From Rhodopirellula baltica SH 1 (lineage in GTDB: Bacteria > Planctomycetota > Planctomycetia > Pirellulales > Pirellulaceae): 64,000 nt of DNA. Shown in pieces: positions 42,699 through 51,987 of the stretch; within the stretch, counting starts at the first letter, position 1; every line of letters starts with the position of its first letter. The stretch spans positions 6,506,001 to 6,570,000 of the forward strand of contig NC_005027.1 in NCBI RefSeq assembly GCF_000196115.1, in the 5' to 3' direction. A model generated the notes under the pieces. The model searched no databases and had not been told where the DNA came from. It was given only the letters and a program-made list of their open reading frames with translations. Both the position numbers and the translations under genes were made by a program.

Positions 42699-44105
42699 TC
42701 ACGCGGATGCGATGGCTTGCCAGAGCGAGGCGGAGGCTTGGATGCCTCGGTGGAAATCTTCGAGTGAGAACTTTTCGTTGGGGCTGTGAGCGGCATCGTC
42801 GTTTTGGCCCCAACCGAGAAGCAAGCAATCGCAATCCAGGACTTCTTGGAACCGAGCCAGGATTGGGATCGAGCCGCCTTCGCGAATCATCACGGGTGGT
42901 GTTCCGAACGCTTTCTCGATCGCGACGCTGGCTGCCTTGGCGTAGCGGCTGTTGGCATCCGCCAACATCGCACCGGCACCGTGATCGGGTTTTAGCGTCC
43001 AGCGGATACCCGGCGGGCAATGACGCTCGAGGTGAGATTCGATCAACCCGGTCAGACGTTTCGGGTCTTGGTTGGGCACCAATCGGAAGCTGAACTTCGC
43101 GGACGCTTTGGCAGGCAAAACCGTTTTGACGCCTTCGCCTTGATGTCCGGAGGTCAAACCGTTGATGTCGAGCGAGGGACGCGCCCAGCGTCGTTCATCG
43201 GTTGTGTAACCCGCTTCGCCGTGCAGTTCGGACGCACCGACGCTGCTCGCGAATTCGGCGTCGTCGGCACCGAGTTTCTTCCAAGCCTCGCGTTCAATGT
43301 CGGTAATCGGGGCGACATCGTCATACAGGCCCTCGATTGCGATTTTCCCGTTCGCGTCTTTCATGCTGGCTAGCAACTGACACAGAGCCATGGCGGGGTT
43401 GGCGACCGCACCACCGAAGCTGCCGCTGTGCAGGTCGTGGCTCGGTCCGTCGACGAACAATTCGTACGTTGCAATGCCTCGCAGGCCGCACGTCACGGCG
43501 GGCCGACCCGGTGCGTACTGGCTGCTGTCGCTGACCACGACCACGTCGCAGGCCAACTTTTCAGCGAGCTCGGGCAACCAATCGTCCAGGTTTTGGCTGC
43601 CGACTTCCTCTTCGCCCTCGATCAAAAATTTGATTTGCAGCGGCAAGGGTTGTCCGCTGGCGAGCCAATCGCAAACGCTGTGAATGTGCGTCAGGACTTG
43701 GCCTTTGTCGTCCGTTGCACCGCGGGCAAAGACCTTGCCGTCGCGGACAACGGGTTCGAACGGTGGGCTGGTCCAAAGATCCAGCGGCTCAGGTGGCTGG
43801 ACGTCATAGTGCCCGTAAACCAGGGCCACGGGGGCACCGGGGACTGGCGGGGTGGAGGCAACCAGCAGCGGGAATCCGTTGGTGGAGATGGATTCGGTTT
43901 GCAGGCCGGCCGCGTTCATCTTTTCAAGCAACCAAGTGGCGGCCTGGTGAACGTCGTCGCGGCGGGTCGAATCGCTGCTGATGCTTGGGATTTTCAACCA
44001 CTCAATCAATTCGGCTTCGTGACGCTGTTTGCCGTCGTCCAATCGCGACTGAACTTCGGCGGGCAACTGAGACGCGGATGAGGAAGATTGTTCGGGTTGG
44101 GACAT
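42699..44105 (-). CDS. M20-family dipeptidase (ArgE/DapE/carboxypeptidase G2-like)
   Basis: The 468-residue protein shows the M20 two-domain plan. Metal ligands are in LVYGHYDVQPPEPLDLW (His, Asp), FLIEGEEEVGSQNLDDW (catalytic Glu and metal Glu) and VVVSDSSQYAPGRPAVTCG (Asp). A late metal His/Glu lies near IREGGSIPILARF. The long dimerisation domain sits between (about 210-330) and includes SGSFGGAVANPAMALCQLL. These are cytoplasmic zinc peptidases acting on dipeptides or C-terminal residues. The start is taken as the ATG at 44105; a TTG precedes it directly. It is divergent from clpS. Confidence 0.92.
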   Translation of the reverse strand: MSQPEQSSSSASQLPAEVQSRLDDGKQRHEAELIEWLKIPSISSDSTRRDDVHQAATWLLEKMNAAGLQTESISTNGFPLLVASTPPVPGAPVALVYGHYDVQPPEPLDLWTSPPFEPVVRDGKVFARGATDDKGQVLTHIHSVCDWLASGQPLPLQIKFLIEGEEEVGSQNLDDWLPELAEKLACDVVVVSDSSQYAPGRPAVTCGLRGIATYELFVDGPSHDLHSGSFGGAVANPAMALCQLLASMKDANGKIAIEGLYDDVAPITDIEREAWKKLGADDAEFASSVGASELHGEAGYTTDERRWARPSLDINGLTSGHQGEGVKTVLPAKASAKFSFRLVPNQDPKRLTGLIESHLERHCPPGIRWTLKPDHGAGAMLADANSRYAKAASVAIEKAFGTPPVMIREGGSIPILARFQEVLDCDCLLLGWGQNDDAAHSPNEKFSLEDFHRGIQASASLWQAIASA

Positions 44106-44287
44106 CAAATTGCATTGCGAAAGAGAATCGAGCAGCGTGCCGTCGAATGCGGAAAAATCCGTATTTGAGGACTAACAGGTCCATCTGGACGTCTTTACAA
44201 TAGCACTTCACGAACCAAAACAGGACCACCAAGCGGCAGGATGAGACGCCGCTGTTGCCCCAAATTTCACCAGGAGTTGTTGGAAGC

Positions 44288-44638
44288 ATGTCCGATCATT
44301 CCGCCGCCGTTGCCGAGCCCGATGTGGTCACGGAAGAAGAACAACGCAGCGATCGTAAACCGAAACGACAACCGCCCTACCATGTCATTTTGTGGGACGA
44401 TACCGACCACAGCTATGACTACGTGATTTCGATGATGAAGCGTTTGTTCCGCATGCCCATCGAAAAAGGCTATCAGGTCGCGAAAGAGGTCGACAAAAGC
44501 GGCCGCGCGATTTGCATGACCACAACATTGGAACTGGCGGAACTCAAACGCGATCAAATTCATGCGTTCGGCAAAGACGAACGACTGGACCGTTGCAAAG
44601 GCAGCATGTCTGCCACCATTGAACCTGCTCGCGGCTGA
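44288..44638 (+). CDS. clpS: ClpS-type adaptor for the Clp protease
   Basis: ClpS delivers N-degron substrates to ClpA or ClpC for degradation. The 116 residues begin with a charged, flexible tail of about 35 residues and then the ClpS fold: PPYHVILWDDTDHSYDYVIS, MMKRLFRMPIEKGYQVAKEV and GRAICMTTTLELAELKRDQI. The D-D-x-x-H-S/T-YDYV region forms the N-degron pocket; here DDTDHSYDYV keeps its Asp and His. The start at ATG 44288 follows an AGGAG at about 11 bases. It heads a plus-strand group with mtaB 33 bp downstream. Confidence 0.93.
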   Translation: MSDHSAAVAEPDVVTEEEQRSDRKPKRQPPYHVILWDDTDHSYDYVISMMKRLFRMPIEKGYQVAKEVDKSGRAICMTTTLELAELKRDQIHAFGKDERLDRCKGSMSATIEPARG

Positions 44639-44671
44639 GCGGGCCCGAGGCTGAACGAGCATTCTTTTCTG

Positions 44672-45958
44672 ATGACGGCGAAACTTCGAACCCGCACACT
44701 GGGCTGCAAAGTCAACCAGTACGAAACCGAACTGGTGCGGCAGGGCCTGCAAACGATCGGGTACGAAGACGCCAGCGATGGCGAATCGGCTGACTTGTGC
44801 ATCGTCAACACGTGCACGGTCACCGAAACCGGTGACGCGAAAAGTCGGCAGGTTGTCCGGCGTCTGAATCGCGAAAATCCAGACGCCCGGATCGTGGTGA
44901 TGGGTTGCTACGCCACGCGAGCTCCTGAGGAAGTCAGTGCCCTGCCAGGCGTTGTCGAAGTTCTGACCGACAAGCGAGAACTCGGCGATTTGATGGGCCG
45001 CTTTGGCGTCATCGATGTGCCCACCGGTTTGTCCGGGTTCGCAGGCCGCAAACGGGCGTATGTCAAAGTCCAAGATGGTTGCTTGCTTCGTTGCAGTTAC
45101 TGCATCATCCCGATGGTGCGTCCCAAACTGCATTCACGGCCCAGCCAAGAAATCGTTGACGAGGTCACTCGCCTGGTCGACGCCGGGCACCGCGAAGTCA
45201 TCCTGACCGGCATCCATTTGGGCCACTACGGAGTCGACTGGAACCGCAACAAACCTCGCGAGGAATGGGTGCGGTTGGCTCACTTGGTCAAGGATCTGTG
45301 TCAGATCCCCGGCCAGTTTCGAATTCGAATGAGCAGCATTGAGGCGACCGAAGTCACTCGGGAACTGATTGGCGTGATGGCCGAGTTCCCTGAGAAGGTC
45401 GTCCCGCACCTGCACCTGTGCTTGCAATCAGGAAGCGATTCGGTTCTGCGTCGTATGCGTCGACGCTGGGGCACGAAGATGTTTCTCGATCGCTGCCGTC
45501 TGCTTCGTGAATCATTGGACCGACCAGCGATCACGACCGACATCATTGCCGGATTCCCGGGCGAGACCGAGGAGGAATTCGAGCAAACGTTGCGGACCTG
45601 CCGCGAAGCTGGATTTTCAAAGATTCACGCGTTCCCCTATTCTGCTCGTCGAGGCACGCCGGCTGCCGAACGTGACGACCAACTCGACAAAGGGTTGATC
45701 TCCGAACGAGTCGATCGGTTGGGTGAGGTCGAAGCTGAGCTACGGCAACAGTACTACAAAACGTTGGTCGGTTCCAATTTGGAATTGCTGGTTGAAGAGG
45801 TGACACCTGACGGGCGTTTGCAGGGAACCACATGTCGTTACGCGTTGGGATCGATCGAGCGTCCTGAAAACGCGAGCGAAGCGGATGCTCTTCGTGAAAA
45901 CGATCTGATCACGGCACGTGTGGTCAGCGTTCAAGACGATCGATTGGAATTGGCGTGA
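44672..45958 (+). CDS. mtaB: tRNA t6A37 methylthiotransferase
   Basis: MtaB adds a methylthio group to t6A37 in tRNAs that read ANN codons, using two Fe-S clusters and SAM. The 428 residues show the MTTase N-domain with three cluster Cys residues (TLGCKVNQYE, IVNTCTVTETGD, VVMGCYATRAP). The radical SAM domain has the CxxxCxxC motif (GCLLRCSYCIIP) and the TGIHLGHYG strand, and the TRAM domain is at the C-terminus (LGSNLELLVEEVTPDG). The TLGCKVN start and length fit MtaB rather than MiaB. It overlaps the next gene by 4 bases. Confidence 0.95.
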   Translation: MTAKLRTRTLGCKVNQYETELVRQGLQTIGYEDASDGESADLCIVNTCTVTETGDAKSRQVVRRLNRENPDARIVVMGCYATRAPEEVSALPGVVEVLTDKRELGDLMGRFGVIDVPTGLSGFAGRKRAYVKVQDGCLLRCSYCIIPMVRPKLHSRPSQEIVDEVTRLVDAGHREVILTGIHLGHYGVDWNRNKPREEWVRLAHLVKDLCQIPGQFRIRMSSIEATEVTRELIGVMAEFPEKVVPHLHLCLQSGSDSVLRRMRRRWGTKMFLDRCRLLRESLDRPAITTDIIAGFPGETEEEFEQTLRTCREAGFSKIHAFPYSARRGTPAAERDDQLDKGLISERVDRLGEVEAELRQQYYKTLVGSNLELLVEEVTPDGRLQGTTCRYALGSIERPENASEADALRENDLITARVVSVQDDRLELA

Positions 45959-46308
45959 CCTCACCGCCTCGCAAAGACGACGTTGCCACCGTCGATGAAT
46001 TGAAAGCGATCGTGCATCAGTTTGTTGATGAACGGAATTGGCATGAGTTCCACCAGCCCAAAAATTTGGTGATGTCGCTGGCGATTGAAACCGCGGAGCT
46101 GATGGAGCATTTCCAGTGGCTCACGCCGGAAGAATCCGCCCGGGTGAAGGACGACGAGCAGAAGCTTCATGATGTCGGGGAAGAGGTTGCGGATTGCTTG
46201 GCATACCTGCTCGCGATCGCGAACAAATTGGACATTGATTTGTCGACCACATTGCGGGCCAAGATGATCCGCAACGCGATCAAATACCCGGTTCCGAAAG
46301 ACGAATAG
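45955..46308 (+). CDS. MazG-like nucleotide pyrophosphohydrolase
   Basis: The 117-residue protein is a single MazG-type domain of all-alpha fold. The N-terminal helix has ELKAIVHQFVDERNW. The ExxE motif is in LAIETAELMEHFQW, and the second metal motif is in EVADCLAYLLAIANKLDID. These enzymes hydrolyse nucleoside triphosphates, often dCTP or damaged dNTPs, to monophosphates. The GTG start at 45955 overlaps the mtaB stop (GTGA), so translation is probably coupled. The function with mtaB is not obvious. It ends 11 bp before the repeat array. Confidence 0.88.
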   Translation: MTSPPRKDDVATVDELKAIVHQFVDERNWHEFHQPKNLVMSLAIETAELMEHFQWLTPEESARVKDDEQKLHDVGEEVADCLAYLLAIANKLDIDLSTTLRAKMIRNAIKYPVPKDE

Positions 46309-46319
46309 ACGCGGCGATC

Positions 46320-47144
46320 GTAGGCCAGGTTCCACCTGGCGATGGCACTTGGCTGGTGAACGTTGCTCTCGCGAAAGCGTTTTGATGACGCCTCGCTTTG
46401 TTCCAAAGCATCGGCGTGGGCGCCATGTTGAACATGGCCTACGAGGATTGCGAACCGCATTCTGGCGAATTCGGCTACGAGTCGGGGTGGCTGCTGTAGG
46501 CCAGGTTGTACCTGGCGATGGTTGTTGGCCGGTGAAGGTTGCTCTCGCGAAAGCGTTTGGATGACGCCTCACTTTGTTCCAAAGCATCGGCGTGGATGCC
46601 ATGTGGAACATGGCCTACGTGGATTGCGAACCGAATTCTGGCGAATCCGGCTACGAGTCGGGGTGGCGGTTGTAGGCCAGGTTGTACCTGGCGATGGTGC
46701 TTGGCCGGTGAACGTTGCTCTCGCGAAAGCGTTTCGATGACGTCTCGCTTTGTTCCAAAGCATCGGCGTGGTCGCCATGTGGAACATGGCCTACAGGATT
46801 GTGAACCGAATTCTGGCGAATCCGGCTACGAGTCGGAGCGGCGGTTGTAGGCCAGGTTGTACCTGGCGATGGTTCCTTGCCGGTGGAGGTTGCTCTCGCG
46901 AGAGCGTTTGGATGACGCCTCGCTTTGTTCCAAAGCATCGGCGTGTGCGCCATGTGGAACATGGCCTACGGGAGCGTGAACCGAATTCTGGTGAATCCGG
47001 CTACGAGTTGGTGCGGCGATCGTAGGCCAGGTTGTACCTGGCGATGGTTGTTGGCCGGTGGAGGTTGCTCTTGCGAAAGCGATTGGATGACGCCTCGCTT
47101 TGTTCCAAAGCATCGGCGTGTGCGCCATGTGGAACATGGCCTAC
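46320..47144. repeat. Tandem structured repeats, array 2 (five 123-bp cores)
   Basis: Cores start at 46320, 46496, 46672, 46847 and 47022, each 123 bp, with spacers of 52-53 bp; the period is 175-176 bp. Every copy has GTAGGCC/GGCCTAC ends and both internal hairpins. In the first copy the loops differ (CCAGGT-TCC-ACCTGG and GCCATGT-TGA-ACATGGC) while the stems stay intact. The last spacer copy runs into the final codons of the ThiF-like gene, whose TAG stop lies within the conserved GGCTACGAG block. The array occupies the whole space between the converging MazG-like and ThiF-like genes. No protein is likely: the period is not a multiple of three. Confidence 0.93.
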
Positions 47145-47175
47145 GGGATTGTGAACCGAATTCTGGCGAATCCGG

Positions 47176-48216
47176 CTACGAGCCCACGTAGCGGTCGTAA
47201 ATGGATCTGGCGTGAGGGATGTCGCGGACTCCGCTGATCACCGCTCGACCGTCCCGAAAGAGAGTCAGTGTTTGATCGTCCGGTAGCTGAAGACGCGTAA
47301 AGAAGCGTGTCGCTTGGACCGTTGCGACGCTGTTCCAACGCTCGGCAATCTTGCTCAAGTCAACGCGGCGAGTTCCACCGGGAATCTGCACCGCGTTGCG
47401 ACCGCAAAGTGTTTCCGCTTGCGAGACGCCCGCTTCCGCCGCATCAAGGAATTCGCGTTGGCCACCCGAGCAAGCCGGGCATTGGCTCGACAAATTTTCG
47501 TCGATGGCGACCTCGCGAATTTGATTTCGCCAAAGATCGATCGACAGCACTCGTGGGTTGATTGCAGATGTGTTGCCTGAAAGGAATTTCAGGGCTTCGG
47601 AGGATTGTAGGCTGGCGATCAAATGTGTCGCCGGGCCGATCACTCCTGCGGTATCGCAAGTCGCCACTTCTCCAGGGTCGGGCACCTCCGGGACGAGGCA
47701 CCGAAAACAAGGAGACACGCCCGCAAAGAAACGGACTTGTCCATTGGCACCGACACAACCACCGTGCACCCATGGAGTGCTTGTCGAAAGCGACCAGTCA
47801 TTGAGCAGCAATCGCAGGGTGAAGTTGTCGGCTGCGTCGATCACCAAGTCGACGTCAAGAAGGTTCTCGGCGATGTTGCCGGGGTGAATGTCCGCGACGA
47901 CTACCTCGATCACCACGCTGGAATTGATACGACGCAGATGACCTGCAGCAGCCTCGGCTTTCGCGAGGGCTTGCTCCGCATCGGATTCAACGTAGAGACT
48001 TTGCCGTTGCAAGTTGCTCCATTCAATCAGGTCACGATCGATCAGACGGATGTGCCCAACTCCCGCGCGTACGAGCAATTCCGACGCGACAGAACCGAGG
48101 GCACCGCAGCCCAGGATCGCGACACGTGCGGATTCAATTTGTGCTTGGCCCGCTTCACCAATTGGGGCAAACTGTGCTTGGCGGACGTATCGATCGTTCG
48201 GGTCGGAGATCGCCAT
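47176..48216 (-). CDS. ThiF/MoeB/HesA-family E1-like adenylating enzyme
   Basis: The 346-residue protein activates the C-terminus of a ubiquitin-like sulfur carrier by adenylation, for thiamine or molybdopterin synthesis. Features are YVRQAQFAPIGEAGQAQIES, the nucleotide loop VAILGCGALGSVASELLVRAG, HIRLIDRDLIEWSNLQRQ with the binding Arg and Gln, and VIDAADNFTLRLLLND. Two zinc CxxC pairs are seen (CFRC and CPAC), and a possible catalytic Cys is in ATCDTAGVIGP. The C-terminal 90 residues (TLCGRNAVQIPG, LFRDGRAVISGVRD) are an extension found in other MoeB/ThiF proteins. ThiS, MoaD and other partners are not in this window. The ATG at 48216 lies 25 bp past rnpB. Confidence 0.9.
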   Translation of the reverse strand: MAISDPNDRYVRQAQFAPIGEAGQAQIESARVAILGCGALGSVASELLVRAGVGHIRLIDRDLIEWSNLQRQSLYVESDAEQALAKAEAAAGHLRRINSSVVIEVVVADIHPGNIAENLLDVDLVIDAADNFTLRLLLNDWSLSTSTPWVHGGCVGANGQVRFFAGVSPCFRCLVPEVPDPGEVATCDTAGVIGPATHLIASLQSSEALKFLSGNTSAINPRVLSIDLWRNQIREVAIDENLSSQCPACSGGQREFLDAAEAGVSQAETLCGRNAVQIPGGTRRVDLSKIAERWNSVATVQATRFFTRLQLPDDQTLTLFRDGRAVISGVRDIPHARSIYDRYVGS

Positions 48217-48240
48217 GAGTCTCAGGGCACAAAGAAAAGC

Positions 48241-48648
<408 letters not shown>

Positions 48649-48673
48649 TGCAACGACCAGGATAGCATGCGGG

Positions 48674-50800
48674 CTATTTTGCAACAGCCAAGTTCTGAGA
48701 ACGCAGTCCAGTCACGTATTCGTGGGCCACGTTCATGACCTCTTTGTTGTAATACGTGTCACGGAAAATCTCGTCGTTGTTGAGGACCTCATCGAGTTCC
48801 TCCTCTTCGGCTTCCGTTTGAGCTTTGCGTTCGGCGCGACGTCGCAGGAATTCTTCTTCGTTGAGCGAAATGCTTTTCTGGTCTTTTTCGCGAACGTACA
48901 GCTCGATACGACGCATCAGTTCGCTGAATTCCTTGTCCTGCTGGACTCGGTTGGCGGAGTTGATGCGAAGCGAGTTGAGCAGGCTGTCCGGCGTCATCGC
49001 GTACAGGCTGTGTTTCGCCAACGGCACCTTGTCGAATTCCAATGCGTATTCGAGGTCACCTTCGGCAACTGGCAGCTTGCTGGTCATGCTTGGAAGTACC
49101 AAGTCAGCTTCGACGCCTTTGAGCTGAGTGCTCTCGCCGTCGGGCAGATAAAACTGTTGCAATGTAACTTTCAATGCGCCGTAGTTGGCGTTGTTGTTGC
49201 GGAACAGGCTTTGTCCGATGTCCATGAGCGTTTGGACAGTGCCCTTGCCGTGCGTGGCTGGGTCACCGACCACGATGCCGCGGTGATAGTCTTTGATTGC
49301 ACCGGCGAAAATCTCGCTGGCACTCGCACTCAGTTTGCTGGTCACAACAACCAATGGGCCGTCCCAGACGGTGCCGCTTTGATCGTCCGAGTACTGTTGA
49401 ACCGATCCATCCGAGTTCTTGACTTGAACCACTGGCCCACGATCAATGAACAATCCAGTCAGGCTGATCGCTTCGGTCAAGCTACCTCCGCCATTGCGAG
49501 TCAGGTCGAGGACGACGCCGCCGACGTTTTGCGACTTGAAGTCTCGCAGGATTCGTTCGACGTCGCGTGTGCTGCTGCGATAGTCCGTTTCGTTTCGACG
49601 AGCGGCTTCCATGTCCATGTAGAAGCTGGGCAGATTGATGTAGCCCAATTTGACTTTGCCCTGCCCTGGCATCTCGTGGTCGATGACTTCACCGCGAGCG
49701 GCCGAGTCTTCGAGTTCGATGCGAGCACGAACGATTTTGAAGATTTCTTCGTTGCCGGTTCCACCAGGACGCACGGCCAAGCGAACAACGCTGCCCGCAC
49801 GGCCACGGATGAGTTTGACGACTTCTTTGAGAGGCATTTCAACGATATCGACCATGGGGCCTTCGGCGTCTTGGCCGACGGCAACGATCACGTCATCTGG
49901 TTTCAGCTTGCCGTGTGAATCAGCCGCTCCACCAGGAATGACTTGACGCACAACCGTGGTGCCATCTTTCTCGCCCAAGGACGCACCGATGCCGTCCAGG
50001 TTCAGACGCATGCTGATCGCGAAATCTTCCAGCGTTGCTGGCGACATGTAAGTCGAGTGAGGGTCGTAGCCGTTGGTTACCGACGACAGGAACAGTTCCA
50101 GCAAATCATCGGAGCTGGTTTGTTTCCAACGGCGAGCGTATCGAGCGTAGCGGCGACGCAGCTGATCCTTGGCGTCAGCCATGATTTCGTCTTTCGACAT
50201 CTCAGGTTCGTCGGATTCTGAGTCGTCTGTTTTTTCGTTTCGCAAGTCGAGCAATGCTAGCTTAATCTGACGGCGCCAACGGTCGCGAGCTTCGTCTGCG
50301 TCGCGAGCAAATTGGGTGGCGTCGCGATCGATAATGATTTGTTCGTCACGGGTGAAATCGAAATCGCCATCGAGCAATTCCATCACCACGGCTACACGTT
50401 CATCGACACGCTGAGTGAATCGTCCGTAGATGTAGTAAGCCAAGCTGAGGTCGCCCAAGCGAACTTGGTCATCAACCACTTCGGAGTAGCGATTGAATTC
50501 GTCAACATCGCTCTGAAGGAAGTACAGCTTCATCGGGTCGAAGGATTCGAGAAACAAATCCAAAGCTCGACGACTGATTTCATCGTTGAGATCTTTGCCA
50601 GAAACGTGATTGCTGGGCATCAGTTGGGCGATCAGCTTCGCGATCACTTTGTCCTGAGGCGAGGGCTGGGGCGGAGCAGCTTGTTCCGGTGCAGCCCGTT
50701 CGACGGTTCGTTCCTGCGCGGTGGCGGGAAGTTGAATCAGTGTGGAACCAATGCACCCCACCGCGAGCAACGCGACGGGAAGGATTTGACGAAACGACAT
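48674..50800 (-). CDS. prc: Tail-specific (carboxy-terminal processing) protease, S41 family
   Basis: The 708-residue protein starts with a signal peptide (ILPVALLAVGCIGSTLIQLPATAQ). An N-terminal helical domain (about 40-240) is followed by a PDZ domain (GIGASLGEKDGTTVVRQVIP, LKPDDVIVAVGQ) and the S41 protease domain. The catalytic Ser is in KLSASASEIFAGA and the Lys in THGKGTVQTL. A charged C-terminal domain follows. Prc enzymes trim the C-termini of periplasmic proteins and degrade mistranslated ones. The order and length resemble E. coli Prc/Tsp. It is upstream of rnpB on the same strand, with 25 bp between. Confidence 0.93.
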   Translation of the reverse strand: MSFRQILPVALLAVGCIGSTLIQLPATAQERTVERAAPEQAAPPQPSPQDKVIAKLIAQLMPSNHVSGKDLNDEISRRALDLFLESFDPMKLYFLQSDVDEFNRYSEVVDDQVRLGDLSLAYYIYGRFTQRVDERVAVVMELLDGDFDFTRDEQIIIDRDATQFARDADEARDRWRRQIKLALLDLRNEKTDDSESDEPEMSKDEIMADAKDQLRRRYARYARRWKQTSSDDLLELFLSSVTNGYDPHSTYMSPATLEDFAISMRLNLDGIGASLGEKDGTTVVRQVIPGGAADSHGKLKPDDVIVAVGQDAEGPMVDIVEMPLKEVVKLIRGRAGSVVRLAVRPGGTGNEEIFKIVRARIELEDSAARGEVIDHEMPGQGKVKLGYINLPSFYMDMEAARRNETDYRSSTRDVERILRDFKSQNVGGVVLDLTRNGGGSLTEAISLTGLFIDRGPVVQVKNSDGSVQQYSDDQSGTVWDGPLVVVTSKLSASASEIFAGAIKDYHRGIVVGDPATHGKGTVQTLMDIGQSLFRNNNANYGALKVTLQQFYLPDGESTQLKGVEADLVLPSMTSKLPVAEGDLEYALEFDKVPLAKHSLYAMTPDSLLNSLRINSANRVQQDKEFSELMRRIELYVREKDQKSISLNEEEFLRRRAERKAQTEAEEEELDEVLNNDEIFRDTYYNKEVMNVAHEYVTGLRSQNLAVAK

Positions 50801-51050
50801 AGATCACGATCGGGTGAAAGGAAAAACCGACAGAGTTAGGAGGAATGCGTGCCTACCAAAATAGGGCATTCAGGCAGACTGCGCGCGTCCGTCCAGTTCG
50901 ATGTTAGGAGTGTGGCGAAAAAACGGCAACCTTGATTTCCCAATGTCCCCAGAGGAGCTGGATCCGCTTGTGGCGTGCCAAACGACCGACGGATACTGGT
51001 TGGGTATGGTTGAATTCACCTTGATACTTCGGTTGAACCCCGGCCGCGGT

Positions 51051-51587
51051 TCACAGGACTGACGTCGATCGCCATTTTTCCGCTGGCCAAACGGAAAATT
51101 TCCCGAAAGCAGTTTCCTGTTCGGTCAAACGATTGAAGCCGTCGAGCAGCGGATCGGTCGCGTAGTGATAGGCGGATGCCGTCCACGATATCCGCGGATC
51201 GGCTGTGTTTTGCGGTTTCAGATCGGCTGACGAGGTCAGGTCGGACGACACGATCAGGTTGGCTCGCAATTCCACGCGATCGTACAAATTAGGGTGTCCC
51301 GGTTGATTGGTGACCTCAATCTCGTCGAGAACCGTGGTGACACGTTCAGTATCTCGTTTCGCAAAGAACCAGCATTCGCCGCCCACTCGCTGGTTTCCTG
51401 GTCGCAACGCCGGGTAGTCCTCGCGTCCAAAAAGCGTGCCTTCGACCCAGGCCGGATGGACGCTCAGCGGCGTAAGCGGCCAACACTTTTCACGGCATTG
51501 GCCAAGGCACAACGTTCCATAGACAAAGTAGACGACCACATCATCCGCTTTTCCGGGGATCATGCTGGAGTAAGAAACGGAATTCAT
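51051..51587 (-). CDS. Gamma-glutamylcyclotransferase-like (AIG2) protein
   Basis: The 178-residue protein has the family signature VVYFVYGTLCLGQCREKCWP, the substrate loop WVEGTLFGREDYPALRPG, and the catalytic Glu region TTVLDEIEVTNQPGHPNLYD. GGCT-fold enzymes cyclise gamma-glutamyl amino acids or act on gamma-glutamylamines; the exact activity is not given by sequence. A Cys-rich start to the helix after YGTL is unusual but not in the active site. A stretch of about 30 residues near 125-155 (SSDLTSSADLKPQNTAD) looks like a low-complexity insertion. The start is the ATG at 51587. It is a single-gene unit. Confidence 0.82.
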   Translation of the reverse strand: MNSVSYSSMIPGKADDVVVYFVYGTLCLGQCREKCWPLTPLSVHPAWVEGTLFGREDYPALRPGNQRVGGECWFFAKRDTERVTTVLDEIEVTNQPGHPNLYDRVELRANLIVSSDLTSSADLKPQNTADPRISWTASAYHYATDPLLDGFNRLTEQETAFGKFSVWPAEKWRSTSVL

Positions 51588-51987
51588 TCAGTTCGAACTC
51601 GCATGGTTGAACGAGAGCAGGACAAAAGCCGACAAGGCAACAAAACGCCGTGAAATTTTCAGATAGGCTCGCGATGCATTGTCGTCGGGACGAGTCCTTT
51701 GAAAAGGAAGGGAATCATTTTGGCGTGTCGGAATCATCGTTGATACAATGGTGACGCACTGCAGTGTGATGTCCTGAGCTGCCCTGCCCTCCGCCGCTCA
51801 GCAAAGCAAACGCTGCTTCAGCAATGCACGCTGAAACATCGCACTTTCCCACCAACCCACTCACGCTGACGACTTCGTTGCCGACGAACTGGTGTTCGCG
51901 GAGACAGGTTCTCAACGCTGCCTTCGAGCATCGATTGAGACAAGATCGCAGCGACCAAAATTTCATCGGATCCGCCGAGAAACCTGA
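51588..51987. other. Intergenic stretch, nothing recognised
   Basis: About 400 bp lie between the divergent cyclotransferase and the third cytochrome gene. No convincing open frame, RNA gene or long palindrome was seen. It should contain the promoters of both genes. One GGGCAGGG site lies on the minus strand at 51782-51789. Confidence 0.4.

Noticed and set aside
45961-47137. A ladder of overlapping open frames on both strands in the second array
   Set aside because: Same explanation as for array 1; these are side products of the repeat sequence, not genes.
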